From Bog-756 sp052326605 (GTDB lineage Bacteria; Actinomycetota; Acidimicrobiia; Acidimicrobiales; RAAP-2), in contig JBKQMB010000043.1 in NCBI GenBank assembly GCA_052326605.1, positions 1 to 64,000 on the forward strand: a stretch of 64,000 nucleotides of DNA. Reading direction: 5' to 3'. Within the stretch, counting starts at the first letter, position 1; the number at the start of each line of letters is the position of its first letter. The notes below the pieces were generated by a model that was not told the origin of the DNA, searched no databases, and saw only the letters and a program-made list of their open reading frames with translations. This document shows, piece after piece, positions 1-7,733 of this stretch. The translations under genes and the position numbers were made by a program.

Positions 1-205
1 CTTGGTCGTCGGTCTTGGGTGCACCCGACAGCACAGTCGGGACAAGACAACGACCGGTGGATGGTCACCTAGCTTCGAAGGAAGAAGTTCCTGTTCAAAG
101 CATCACGGACCTATTCGCGCGGCCAGTTAGTCGCGAAATATCGCTGAGTCGGGAATTTCTCTCGTCCGGTCGCGTTCTCCGATGTAAGCCAACATTGGAG
201 GTGCC
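1..205. other. Gene-free left edge before the transposase
   Basis: No convincing coding region is seen. There is a nested inverted repeat: outer arms GTCTTG (12-17) and CAAGAC (43-48), inner arms CCCGAC (24-29) and GTCGGG (36-41) around a six-base loop. It has no T-run, so I do not call it a terminator. Bases 115-170 are richer in A and T than the surroundings and may contain the left end of the insertion sequence. Confidence 0.5.
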
Positions 206-1314
206 ATGTCCACACGAGGACGTCCCACTGCTGTCATCGAACTGACCGACGCCGAACGCGAGACCCTGCAGCGTTGGGTGCGGCGACACAGCTCGGCACA
301 AGCGCTCGCGCTGCGATCCCGGATCGTGCTCGCCTGCGCCGAGGGGATGACCAACCAAGAGGTGGCCGCAGCCGAGCGGGTGCATCCGGCGACCGTGTCG
401 AAATGGCGACGGCGCTTCGCGGTGGACCGACTCGAGGGACTGCAGGATGCTCCCCGGCCCGGGGCGGCTCGCACGATCGCCGACGAGACCATAGAAGCGG
501 TGGTGGTCGACACGTTGGAGTCCACGCCGGGTGAGGACACTCACTGGTCCACTCGGGGACTGGCGGCCAAACACGGCATCTCCAAGACCACCGTCGCCGA
601 GATCTGGCGGGCGTTCGGATTGAAGCCCTGGCAACAGGGCAGCTTCAAGGTGTCCCCGGACCCGGACCTGATCGAGAAGGTCCGTGATCTCGTCGGTCTG
701 TACATGAACCCGCCCGAGGCCGCTGCCGTCTTCGCCGTCGACGAGAAGCCGCAGATCAAGGCACTCAATCGCACCGCCCCGACGTTGCCGCTGCTGCCCA
801 CCACACCGCAGCGAGCCACGCATGACTACGAGCGCAATGGCACTGTCGACCTGTTCGCTGCGCTCGACATCGCCCGTGGAACCGTCATCTCGGACATCCG
901 CACCAGCCACAACCAGAACGACTTCATCGCCTTCTTGAACAAGATCGACCGTGAGGTCCCCGCCGACCTCGACGTCCACGTGATCCTGGACAACCTCTCC
1001 ACCCACAAGACGCCCAAGGTGCAGCGGTGGATGCTCCGACATCGCCGCTTCCATCTCCACTTCACCCCGACCTACGGGTCGTGGATGAACCTCGTCGAGC
1101 GTTGGTTCTCCGCGCTCACCACCAAGAAGCTGCAACGGTCGGCCCACTGCAGCGCCAAGGAACTCGCCGTCGACATCCAGGCATGGGTCGACACCTGGAA
1201 CGAGGATCCCAAGCCCTTCGTGTGGCACAAGACCGCCGAGCAGATCCTCGAGCGCCTTGCCGGCTACTGCAGCGCTATCAATCAAGGGGCCAGTGCATGA
1301 CATTGCGACTTTCA
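127..1314 (+). mobile_element. IS630-family insertion sequence (ends not resolved)
   Basis: The element is inferred from the transposase at 206-1300. I could not define its terminal inverted repeats. The only shared end motif seen is AGTCGC at 129-134 against its reverse complement GCGACT at 1305-1310, which is too short to be decisive. IS630 elements normally insert at TA and duplicate it; I could not identify the two TA copies. The right end must lie between the transposase stop and the neighbouring gene end at 1338. Confidence 0.35.
206..1300 (+). CDS. IS630-family transposase
   Basis: This is a DDE transposase that cuts and pastes its own insertion sequence. A helix-turn-helix lies at about residues 48-71 (QEVAAAERVHPATVSKW). 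The catalytic triad is readable as D179 (FAVDEK), D262 (ILDNLSTHK) and E298 (NLVERW), with 35 residues between the last two, as expected for IS630 proteins. At 364 residues it is full length with no visible frameshift, so the copy may be active. The ATG at 206 follows GGAG at about 197-200, a good ribosome binding site. The gene ends 37 bases from the end of a broken secreted-protein gene on the other strand, but that gene is broken by a point mutation, not by this insertion. Confidence 0.93.
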   Translation: MSTRGRPTAVIELTDAERETLQRWVRRHSSAQALALRSRIVLACAEGMTNQEVAAAERVHPATVSKWRRRFAVDRLEGLQDAPRPGAARTIADETIEAVVVDTLESTPGEDTHWSTRGLAAKHGISKTTVAEIWRAFGLKPWQQGSFKVSPDPDLIEKVRDLVGLYMNPPEAAAVFAVDEKPQIKALNRTAPTLPLLPTTPQRATHDYERNGTVDLFAALDIARGTVISDIRTSHNQNDFIAFLNKIDREVPADLDVHVILDNLSTHKTPKVQRWMLRHRRFHLHFTPTYGSWMNLVERWFSALTTKKLQRSAHCSAKELAVDIQAWVDTWNEDPKPFVWHKTAEQILERLAGYCSAINQGASA

Positions 1315-1337
1315 TGACCCTTCAGCCGGACAGGACA

Positions 1338-2693
1338 CTAGCCGACGAGGATCACGGGCGGCGAGGATGACCGCAGGCTGGTCGAGGGGACCGATCCGAT
1401 CCCTACGACCGGGGCGTTGAGGGACTGGCCACCCATCGACCCCGAGAACCCGGCGCTCCCCAAGGCGAAGACGCCTCCGTCGGCGGCCACCAGCCAGTAG
1501 CCCGAGGCGTGAGGAGCAGTAGCGATCCCGACCACGGGTTTGTTGAGGGGGGTGGCGCCCATTGAGCCCTCGAACGGTGCGTCGAAGCTGAAGACCTCGC
1601 CGTCGGATGCGACTTCCCAGTATCCGCCGGTGCTCCAGTCCGCGGCGATCCCGACGATGGGTTTGTTCAACGGATTGCCGACCATCGATCCGTGCAGGAC
1701 CGCGTCCCCGAACGGATAGACGGCGCCGTCGGAGCCGACCTCCCAGTAGCCGAGGCCGTTCGCGGTGGAGGCAATGCCGACCACCGGTGCGCTGAGGGCG
1801 CTGCCGCCCTTGGAACCTTCGAACGGTGCGTTGAAGTTGAAGATCCCTCCGTCGGCCGCGACCAGCCAGTACCCGCCGGTGGCCGGGTCCTCGGCCACTC
1901 CCACCACGGGCTTGTTGAGTGACCGGCCGCCCATCGATCCGGCGAACCGGGCCGAGCCGAAGTTGAAGATCCCTCCGTCGGCCGCCGCCAGGTGGTATCC
2001 GGAAGGGAGCACGACGGTGCCGATGGCCGGCTGGGCAGCGTAGGGCTCGGTGAACCACACGTTGCCGTTCGGACCGGAGGTGAGACCTGACGTTGAGGGA
2101 AGGAGCCTGGGGTTGGCATCGGCCTGCCGGGCCAGGGGTACGACCGCGCCTGTGGTCACTTGAGTGATCAAACCGGTGATGGTGATCTGCCCGAGGGCCG
2201 GTGTCGTCCCCTGGTCGGTGAACCAGAGGTTGCCGTCCGGGCCGACGATGATGTCGCCGGGTCGGGACCCGGCGTCGAGCCCGGTCGAGTACTCGGTGAT
2301 CACGCCGGCCGGGGTGATGGTGCCAATGGCCGGGGTGGTGCCGGGATTGGTGAACCAGAGGTTGCCGTCAGGGCCGACGACCAGGTCGTCCGGGGAGGAC
2401 CCGGCGTTGAGCCCGGTCGACTACTCGGTGATCACGCCGGCCGGGGTGATGGTGCCGATTGCCGGGGTGGTGCCGGCATCGGTGAACCAGAGGTTGCCGT
2501 CAGGGCCGGTGATGATGTTCTCCGGTCGGGCGCCGGTGGCGAGGCCGGACGTGTACAGCGTCGCGGACAACGCGGGGGTCGTCACCCGAGCACCTGCTGC
2601 CCCCGCGCCGGAGCCGGAACTGAGCCCGCCGCCGAGGGTGGCAAGCGCCACGGCGAGTATCGGGACGAGAGTCAGTCGGGCGAGCAAACGCAT
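1338..2693 (-). pseudogene. Secreted beta-propeller repeat protein interrupted by an in-frame TAG
   Basis: Two open segments lie in one reading frame: codons from ATG 2693 down to a TAG at 2423-2421, then onward to a TAG at 1338. Read through, they give one protein of about 451 residues. Residues 1-35 look like a signal peptide (MRLLARLTLVPILAVALATL). Next come three 44-residue repeats of virginiamycin-B-lyase type (GPDGNLWFT). They are followed by about five 41-42-residue repeats of the GYWLVAADGG type, common in secreted actinobacterial proteins. In the repeat copy holding the stop, the codon matching Tyr TAC at 2291-2289 has become TAG by one C-to-G change. The start has a strong GGAGG site. 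The function is unknown; a cell-surface or extracellular role is likely. A sequencing error or stop readthrough are alternatives to a true pseudogene. Confidence 0.75.
2164..2559 (-). repeat. Three tandem 132-bp repeats
   Basis: Units start at 2164, 2296 and 2428, exactly 132 bases apart, each coding for one 44-residue propeller blade with the phrase GPDGNLWFT. Units two and three are the most alike. Unit two differs from unit three at the base that creates the internal stop (2421 against 2289). Such repeats can recombine or be collapsed in assembly. Confidence 0.9.
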
Positions 2694-2726
2694 ACAACCT
2701 CCACCTGTCGTGTGACCTCAGGTGGG

Positions 2727-2732
2727 ACCCTA
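2727..2732 (-). promoter_or_regulatory. Putative -10 box of the beta-propeller gene
   Basis: On the minus strand the hexamer reads TAGGGT, about 33 bases before the ATG at 2693. A GGAGG ribosome binding site lies between them. The promoter looks intact although the gene downstream is interrupted. Confidence 0.4.
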
Positions 2733-2832
2733 CCCTTCGGTGCCGATGTGGTCGAACGGTGGTTGTCCTGTCGTCGGCCGGTCTCCCGACCAATCAGTGC
2801 GTCGAGTCGGAGCCAGGGGCGGACCGCACGGG

Positions 2833-4116
2833 TCAGACCAGTCCGTGTCCCAGCCCCTGGGCGTCGTGGGCCCCGGGCGGGCAGGCGAATATCCCGCTCC
2901 CGGTGTGGACTAGGTACTCGCTCAGGGCGTCCTGGTCGGACAGGCGCTGCTGGATGGGGATGAACTGCCGACGCGGGTCCTTCTGAAAGCAGATGAAGAA
3001 GAGCCCGGCATCGAGCTCCCCACTGGCAGGGTCGACGCCGTCGGCGAAGCTGTAGCCCCGCCGCAGGATGGCCTCGCCGCCGTTGGTGGAAGGCGCCGCC
3101 TGCCGGATGTGCGCGCCGTTGGGGATGAGGAGCAGGCCGTCGGGCCCGAGAGCCTGGAGATCGACCGGGTCCGATTCGCGGCTCCCCCCGAGCGGGGCTC
3201 CGCTCGCCTTGACCCGTCCGATGGTCTCCTCCTGGTCTCCGAGGGTGCTCCGGTCCCAAGCTTCGAGGTGGACCCGGATCCTCCTGGCCACCAGGTAGGT
3301 CCCTCCGACCATCCAGGGCTGGTCGCTGTTCCGGTCGACCCAGACGAACCGCTGCATCGCCCCCTCGTCACCGGCGACCAGGTTGGCTGTCCCGTCGCGG
3401 AAGCCGAGCAGGTTGCGCGGCGTCCGCTGGCCGGCGCCGGGTGAGGCGGTACGACCGAATCCGAGCTGGACGTAGCGGACGGTGGCCGAGCCAAGGGCGA
3501 GGCGGGTCAGGTTGCGGACCGCATGAAATGCGACCTGGGCCTCGTCGGCGCAGGCCTGCACACACAGGTCGCCACCGGTGCGTGCGGGTCCGAGGTCGTC
3601 GACGGCAAATGACGGTAGGTCGACAAGCGCCTCGGGTCGGCTGGACCGGAGCCCGAATCGGTCGTCGAACAGCGTTGGGCCGAAGCCGACGGTGATCGTG
3701 AGGCGGGACGGGGGTAGGTCGAGGGCCTCGCCGGTATCGGCAGGAGGGGCGAACGGGCCCCCGGGTCCCGTGAGGGTCTGGCCCGCTGTCATCCGGGCGG
3801 CGGCATCGGTCCACGCCGCTAACAGCGCCGCCAGGCCTGACGCATCGCCGGCGGTCACGTCGTAGGCCGCGAAAACCATCCGGTCCTGCTCGGGGGTGGC
3901 GATGCCGGCCTGGTGAGGGCCGCTGAACGGGATGGGGATCAGGTCGCCGGGTGAGGTCCCGGAGGCGTCGGCCCCGGCCGGGACCGCACCGGCCGTGGCC
4001 AGCAGTGCAGCCGAGGCCAGACCGGACCCCGCCAGGAGCTGTCGGCGGCTCAGCGCTCCCGATCGTGGCGGGTCGACCGGCGGCGCGGCCTCGGGCTCAG
4101 CACGGTTGCGCTTCAA
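2833..4116 (-). CDS. efeB: Dyp-type peroxidase, EfeB/deferrochelatase-like
   Basis: EfeB is a haem-containing peroxidase exported by the Tat pathway, which works with EfeO in iron or haem handling outside the membrane. A twin-arginine signal is visible (SRRQLLAGSG, residues about 23-32), followed by a hydrophobic stretch. The family motif GFRDGTANL places the distal Asp at about residue 241, and the likely haem-ligand His is in NGAHIR at about residue 336. The length of 427 residues suits EfeB. The start codon is TTG (4116-4114), overlapping the TGA of the upstream efeO-like gene, so the two are translationally coupled. No EfeU permease is found next to them. Confidence in the family is high; the exact substrate is inferred. 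Confidence 0.92.
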   Translation of the reverse strand: MKRNRAEPEAAPPVDPPRSGALSRRQLLAGSGLASAALLATAGAVPAGADASGTSPGDLIPIPFSGPHQAGIATPEQDRMVFAAYDVTAGDASGLAALLAAWTDAAARMTAGQTLTGPGGPFAPPADTGEALDLPPSRLTITVGFGPTLFDDRFGLRSSRPEALVDLPSFAVDDLGPARTGGDLCVQACADEAQVAFHAVRNLTRLALGSATVRYVQLGFGRTASPGAGQRTPRNLLGFRDGTANLVAGDEGAMQRFVWVDRNSDQPWMVGGTYLVARRIRVHLEAWDRSTLGDQEETIGRVKASGAPLGGSRESDPVDLQALGPDGLLLIPNGAHIRQAAPSTNGGEAILRRGYSFADGVDPASGELDAGLFFICFQKDPRRQFIPIQQRLSDQDALSEYLVHTGSGIFACPPGAHDAQGLGHGLV

Positions 4117-5078
4117 TACGTCGGAGCCCCCGCGGTACCGAGAGGTGCCAGCCGTGCCGCCAGCCGGGCGAGATCGGCGGCGGTGGCATCCACCTGTTGG
4201 GAGACCGAGAGGCGCAACGTGGCGGGTATGGCGGCATCGGGCACCTGGGTCGGGGGGCCGAGTGAGGCCGCGTCCGCCTCCAGAGCGGTGAACCCCTGTG
4301 CCACCGAGGTGGTGAGGGCCGGATCCACGGCACGCCCCACCGGCTCGATGGCGGCGAACGCCTGGTAGGAGGCCCCGACGGTGGCAGCGATGTCCACCGC
4401 ATCGAGATGGGAGAACTGTTCCTCGCGGCCGGGGAGGGCCATGCTCACGACCCAGCCCAATTCGCTGACGGCGATGGTGCCGATCGCCTCCGGGGCGAGG
4501 CGGTCCCTCGAAAGGAGGTACTGGGCCACGGGGGCCTGGACACTGAGCCCTGCCACGTCGGCCCTGGCGTTGCCGGACGTCCAGAGGTCTCGCTCTACGG
4601 CATGCAGCCCGGCGAACGATCCGTTAGGCGCGACCTCGGTGGCGAGTTCGTCGAGGGTCGATGCGTTGATGGCATTGCCGCCCTCCAGCTGACGGAAGGT
4701 GTCGTACTGGGCCTGTGCGGCCAGCTCGTCGCTCTTTGCCGCGGCGATGTCGCCGCTGTCCACCGCCTCCTGGAGCGTGCCGATGCCGGCGACGAACGCG
4801 GCGGTCGCATTCCCGATGTCGGTGCGATAGGTCTCGGTGGCCGCTTCAGCGGCCACCGAGAGGGCCACCGCAGTAGCGGAGGCCGGGTCGGTGGCCGGTT
4901 GGTGCGCGGCACCTCTCGATGGCGTTGCCTCCGAGGACTGGTAGCGGGCGGACGCGGTGTACCCGCAGGCACCGGCCAGGGCGGCGACCACCAGGAGGCC
5001 CACGAGAAGGATCGGTGACGGCGGACGCATCGGTCGAAGCCCGGGCGCAGAAGATGGTGAACGGGTCGTCGGAGTCAT
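4113..5078 (-). CDS. efeO: EfeO-like lipoprotein (M75/imelysin domain)
   Basis: This is a periplasmic or cell-surface iron-binding component of the Efe type. A hydrophobic N-terminal segment ends in LAGAC, a weak lipobox, so it is probably a lipoprotein. The M75 signature HxxE is present as HAVE (H159, E162 counted from 5078). The protein is about 321 residues and lacks the N-terminal cupredoxin domain that classical EfeO has. I chose ATG 5078; ATG 5030 gives a shorter N-terminus with the same signal, and neither has a clear ribosome binding site. The stop overlaps the efeB start by three bases. The open frame continues upstream to 5906, but that part is antisense to the next gene and is not coding. 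Confidence 0.85.
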   Translation of the reverse strand: MTPTTRSPSSAPGLRPMRPPSPILLVGLLVVAALAGACGYTASARYQSSEATPSRGAAHQPATDPASATAVALSVAAEAATETYRTDIGNATAAFVAGIGTLQEAVDSGDIAAAKSDELAAQAQYDTFRQLEGGNAINASTLDELATEVAPNGSFAGLHAVERDLWTSGNARADVAGLSVQAPVAQYLLSRDRLAPEAIGTIAVSELGWVVSMALPGREEQFSHLDAVDIAATVGASYQAFAAIEPVGRAVDPALTTSVAQGFTALEADAASLGPPTQVPDAAIPATLRLSVSQQVDATAADLARLAARLAPLGTAGAPTY

Positions 5079-5113
5079 GAGCGTGCTGATTTCGTGTCCC
5101 GGAGGCGCTCCCA

Positions 5114-5119
5114 AGGGTA
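5114..5119 (-). promoter_or_regulatory. Putative -10 box of the efeO-efeB pair
   Basis: The minus strand reads TACCCT about 35 bases before ATG 5078, inside the 115-base divergent gap shared with the TPR gene. No clear -35 element or Fur-type palindrome was recognised. Confidence 0.35.
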
Positions 5120-5180
5120 GGTGACGGAGGGGGGAGTGGTCGGCACAGGCCGCCACACCGGAAGATCCGGCCGTCGCAGG

Positions 5181-5186
5181 TAGAGT
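5181..5186 (+). promoter_or_regulatory. TAGAGT -10 box, leaderless start of the TPR gene
   Basis: TAGAGT lies seven bases before ATG 5194, so transcription would begin at or next to the start codon. This supports ATG 5194 over the in-frame GTG at 5185, which would overlap the box. Confidence 0.5.
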
Positions 5187-5193
5187 GGTCGCC

Positions 5194-6498
5194 ATGGCAC
5201 CACGCACTCCCTCTGGTTCTCCGCGCCCGCGAGGATCCGGTGGAGGCCAGCGTCCCTCGTCGGGCGGGCGGGCCGGCGGAGGAGACAGCCGGGGGGCACC
5301 GGGTCGGTCCGGGTCGGATCGCAGGGGCACCGGCGGAGGCACCGGACGCTCGCAGCGTTCCTCCGCCAGTGGTGGGACCGGGAATTTCGAAGGGCCCGGC
5401 CGCACCGGGAGCGGACAGGGGCGACCCGATCGGAACGACGGCCCGCGAGGATCCCGAGCATCAGGTCGCCCATCGGGCAGCTCGTCCGGCAAGGGCGTCC
5501 ACCGGGGCGGCGGGGGACCGACGGACGGGAGCTCCCGGCCGGGAGCCAAGGGGGACGAGCGGTCGTCCCGGGCCCCCGTGGTCCGGAAGGGATGGGGGAG
5601 TGTCGCCCGGCGCGGCGCCAGCACCGTTCGCGAGGGCTCCGCAGGGCACGGGCCGGACGAGGATACCCCTGAAGGCCGTCGCCGGGCGAGGAAACGGAGC
5701 GACGAGTTCGTTCCCGAGCGATTCGAGCGGACGGACGACCGGGCTCGGACAGTGTCCACGTCCGAGAAGCTCCGGCCGCCGGCGCACCGGGCGGTGCGGG
5801 CCCCTTCGGAGCTCCCGGCGGACATCGCCAACGAACTGGCCTCGGCGGCCGGCCCGGACTGGAACCACCTCCGGGACCGGATCACCGAGCGGATGGCTGC
5901 CGGCATCGGGGCCTACGAGCGGGAGAGGTACCGGGATGCCTCCCGCATCCTGAGGACCGTGGTCGATGCCGTGCCCACTGCGCCCTCCGCTCGCGAATTG
6001 CTCGGCCTCAGTCAGTACCACCAGAGCTTCTGGAAGGCAGCACTTCCCAACCTCGAGGCGTTCGCTGCGCTCACGGGCTCGGTCGATCAGCACCCGGTCC
6101 GCATGGACTGCCACCGGGCCCTGGGACGGCCGAAACGGGTGGAGGAGCTCTACAACGAGCTGCGTCAGGGGTCTCCCGACCCCGAGGTCCTCTCGGAGGG
6201 TCGCCTGGTGCTGGCCGGGACCCGGGCCGACCGCGGGGACCTGACCGGCGCGGTGACGCTGCTGGTGGAGGCCGGAGCGGGCCGCCTGGTGCGCAATCCG
6301 GCCGAACGCCACCTGCGCCAGTGGTACGTGCTGGGTGACCTGATGGAACGCTCCGGTGACCTCGCCAAGGCCCGGGAGCTCTTCCTGCGGATCGAGGCGG
6401 TCGATCCGGATGCCTACGACGTGGCCGAGCGCCTGGAATCCCTCGGACCCCCGACGAAGGTGCGGCGGACGCCGAACCGGCCCCGCGGCGCCCGTTAG
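5194..6498 (+). CDS. TPR-repeat protein with a long Gly/Ser/Arg-rich disordered N-terminus
   Basis: The product is unknown. The first 170 or so residues of 434 are low-complexity, dominated by Gly, Ser, Arg and Pro with short pieces such as RGSGGGQRPSSGG. They are strongly basic and should be disordered. The C-terminal half is helical with TPR-like phrases (ERYRDASRILRTVVDAVP; GDLAKARELFLRIEAVDP), so it is probably a protein-protein interaction scaffold. No enzyme motif or signal peptide is seen. The basic Gly/Arg tract resembles nucleic-acid-binding disordered tails, which is only a suggestion. It stops 11 bases before the aldolase gene and is probably cotranscribed with it. A 597-codon frame on the opposite strand is a composition artefact. 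Confidence 0.75.
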   Translation: MAPRTPSGSPRPRGSGGGQRPSSGGRAGGGDSRGAPGRSGSDRRGTGGGTGRSQRSSASGGTGNFEGPGRTGSGQGRPDRNDGPRGSRASGRPSGSSSGKGVHRGGGGPTDGSSRPGAKGDERSSRAPVVRKGWGSVARRGASTVREGSAGHGPDEDTPEGRRRARKRSDEFVPERFERTDDRARTVSTSEKLRPPAHRAVRAPSELPADIANELASAAGPDWNHLRDRITERMAAGIGAYERERYRDASRILRTVVDAVPTAPSARELLGLSQYHQSFWKAALPNLEAFAALTGSVDQHPVRMDCHRALGRPKRVEELYNELRQGSPDPEVLSEGRLVLAGTRADRGDLTGAVTLLVEAGAGRLVRNPAERHLRQWYVLGDLMERSGDLAKARELFLRIEAVDPDAYDVAERLESLGPPTKVRRTPNRPRGAR

Positions 6499-6509
6499 GC
6501 TCTCACTTC

Positions 6510-7559
6510 ATGGACCTCGAACAACTACTCGGTGACGAAACGGACTCCCTCCTCGGGCATGTCTCGGAGGCATTCGGGGCAGAGCACCTCGTCCTCCCCG
6601 GACCAGACCACCTCGACCGGGTCTTCATCGACTCGGACCGGTCCCCGACCGTCCTGCGCAACCTCGGGACGGTCGTCAACACCGGCCGTCTGGCCGGCAC
6701 CGGTTACCTCTCGATTCTCCCGGTCGACCAGGGCATCGAGCACTCGGCGGCCGCCAGCTTCGCCAAATTCCCCGCCTACTTCGATCCGGCGCGCCTGTGC
6801 GACCTGGCCATCGCCGCCGACTGCAACGCCATCGCCACCACCCTGGGGGGCCTCGGAATTGTTTCTCGGCGCTATGTCCACCGGATCCCATTCATCGTGA
6901 AGCTGAACCACAACGACTTCCTGAACTACCCCAACACCTACGACCAGGTGATGTTCTCCGAGGTGCGCCAGGCTTCGGACCTCGGAGCGGTTGGGGTGGG
7001 TGCGACCATCTACTTCGGCTCGGAGGGCGCCGACCGCCAGATCGTCGAAGTGTCCAGGACCTTCGCCGAGGCCCACCGGCTCGGGATGTTCACCGTGCTC
7101 TGGTGCTACCTGCGCAACACGGCCTTCAAACAGGGGGACACCGACTTCCACGTCTCGGCCGACCTCACCGGACAGGCCAACCATCTCGGTGTGACCATCG
7201 AGGCCGACATCATCAAGCAGAAGCAGCCCGAGAACAACGGCGGGTACAATGCCCTGAAGTTCGGGAAGACCGACCCCCTCGTCTACAGCAAGCTGACCAC
7301 GGACCACCCGATCGACCTCACCCGCTGGCAGGTGGTGAACTGCTACGCCGGCCGGATCCCCCTGATCAACTCCGGGGGCGAGTCCAAGGGTGCCGACGAC
7401 CTGGCCCAGGCGGTACGGACGGCCGTGATCAACAAGCGGGCCGGAGGTTCGGGCCTGATCGTCGGTCGAAAGGCGTTCCAGCGACCCACCGCCGAGGGCG
7501 CAGCACTGATCCACGCCATCCAGGACGTCTATCTGGAGCCCGCCGTCACCATCGCCTGA
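6510..7559 (+). CDS. fbaB: Class I fructose-bisphosphate aldolase (FbaB/DhnA type)
   Basis: The enzyme cleaves fructose 1,6-bisphosphate to dihydroxyacetone phosphate and glyceraldehyde 3-phosphate in glycolysis and the reverse in gluconeogenesis. The sequence matches the bacterial-archaeal class I family: LPVDQGIEH near residue 75, and ADIIKQKQPENN at about 232-243, where a Schiff-base lysine is expected (K236 or K238). There is no zinc-binding pattern of class II enzymes. It has 349 residues, full length for the FbaB group. The ATG at 6510 lies 11 bases after the TPR gene. The ribosome binding site is weak, consistent with coupling to the gene before. Confidence 0.92.
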   Translation: MDLEQLLGDETDSLLGHVSEAFGAEHLVLPGPDHLDRVFIDSDRSPTVLRNLGTVVNTGRLAGTGYLSILPVDQGIEHSAAASFAKFPAYFDPARLCDLAIAADCNAIATTLGGLGIVSRRYVHRIPFIVKLNHNDFLNYPNTYDQVMFSEVRQASDLGAVGVGATIYFGSEGADRQIVEVSRTFAEAHRLGMFTVLWCYLRNTAFKQGDTDFHVSADLTGQANHLGVTIEADIIKQKQPENNGGYNALKFGKTDPLVYSKLTTDHPIDLTRWQVVNCYAGRIPLINSGGESKGADDLAQAVRTAVINKRAGGSGLIVGRKAFQRPTAEGAALIHAIQDVYLEPAVTIA

Positions 7560-7602
7560 TCGGCGGGGCGCCGGCCTCCTCGCGTCAGACGGCGGCGAGG
7601 CC

Positions 7603-7637
7603 GGCAGTAGACTGCCACCGTGGCACGCAACCCATAG
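7603..7637 (+). promoter_or_regulatory. Palindrome over a TAGACT box, with a five-codon leaderless frame before korAB
   Basis: GGCAGT (7603-7608) and ACTGCC (7611-7616) form an inverted repeat with a two-base centre, overlapping the possible -10 hexamer TAGACT (7608-7613). Six bases further a GTG opens the frame GTG-GCA-CGC-AAC-CCA-TAG (7620-7637, peptide MARNP). korA begins 96 bases after that stop, with its own AGGAG site. This looks like the promoter of korAB with an operator-like palindrome; the short frame may be a leader peptide or chance. Confidence 0.4.
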
Positions 7638-7733
7638 GTTCCGGCGTTCATCCGGGCGAGCTCCGACGAAGACACGGCGCCGAGATCGAAGTCCGGTGAC
7701 TGAGCGCGGCAGATCAGCACGAAGAGGAGCACG

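Noticed and set aside
129..1310. AGTCGC/GCGACT as the terminal inverted repeat of the IS630 element
   Set aside because: Only six bases match and the flanking bases diverge, too little to fix the ends of the element.
95..1315. Long minus-strand open frame opposite the IS630 transposase
   Set aside because: It mirrors the transposase codon pattern, has no recognisable domain, and the plus-strand frame carries the full DDE motif.
5079..5906. Upstream extension of the efeO-like frame
   Set aside because: It is antisense to the TPR gene, rich in Pro and Arg, and the signal peptide marks a start near 5078.
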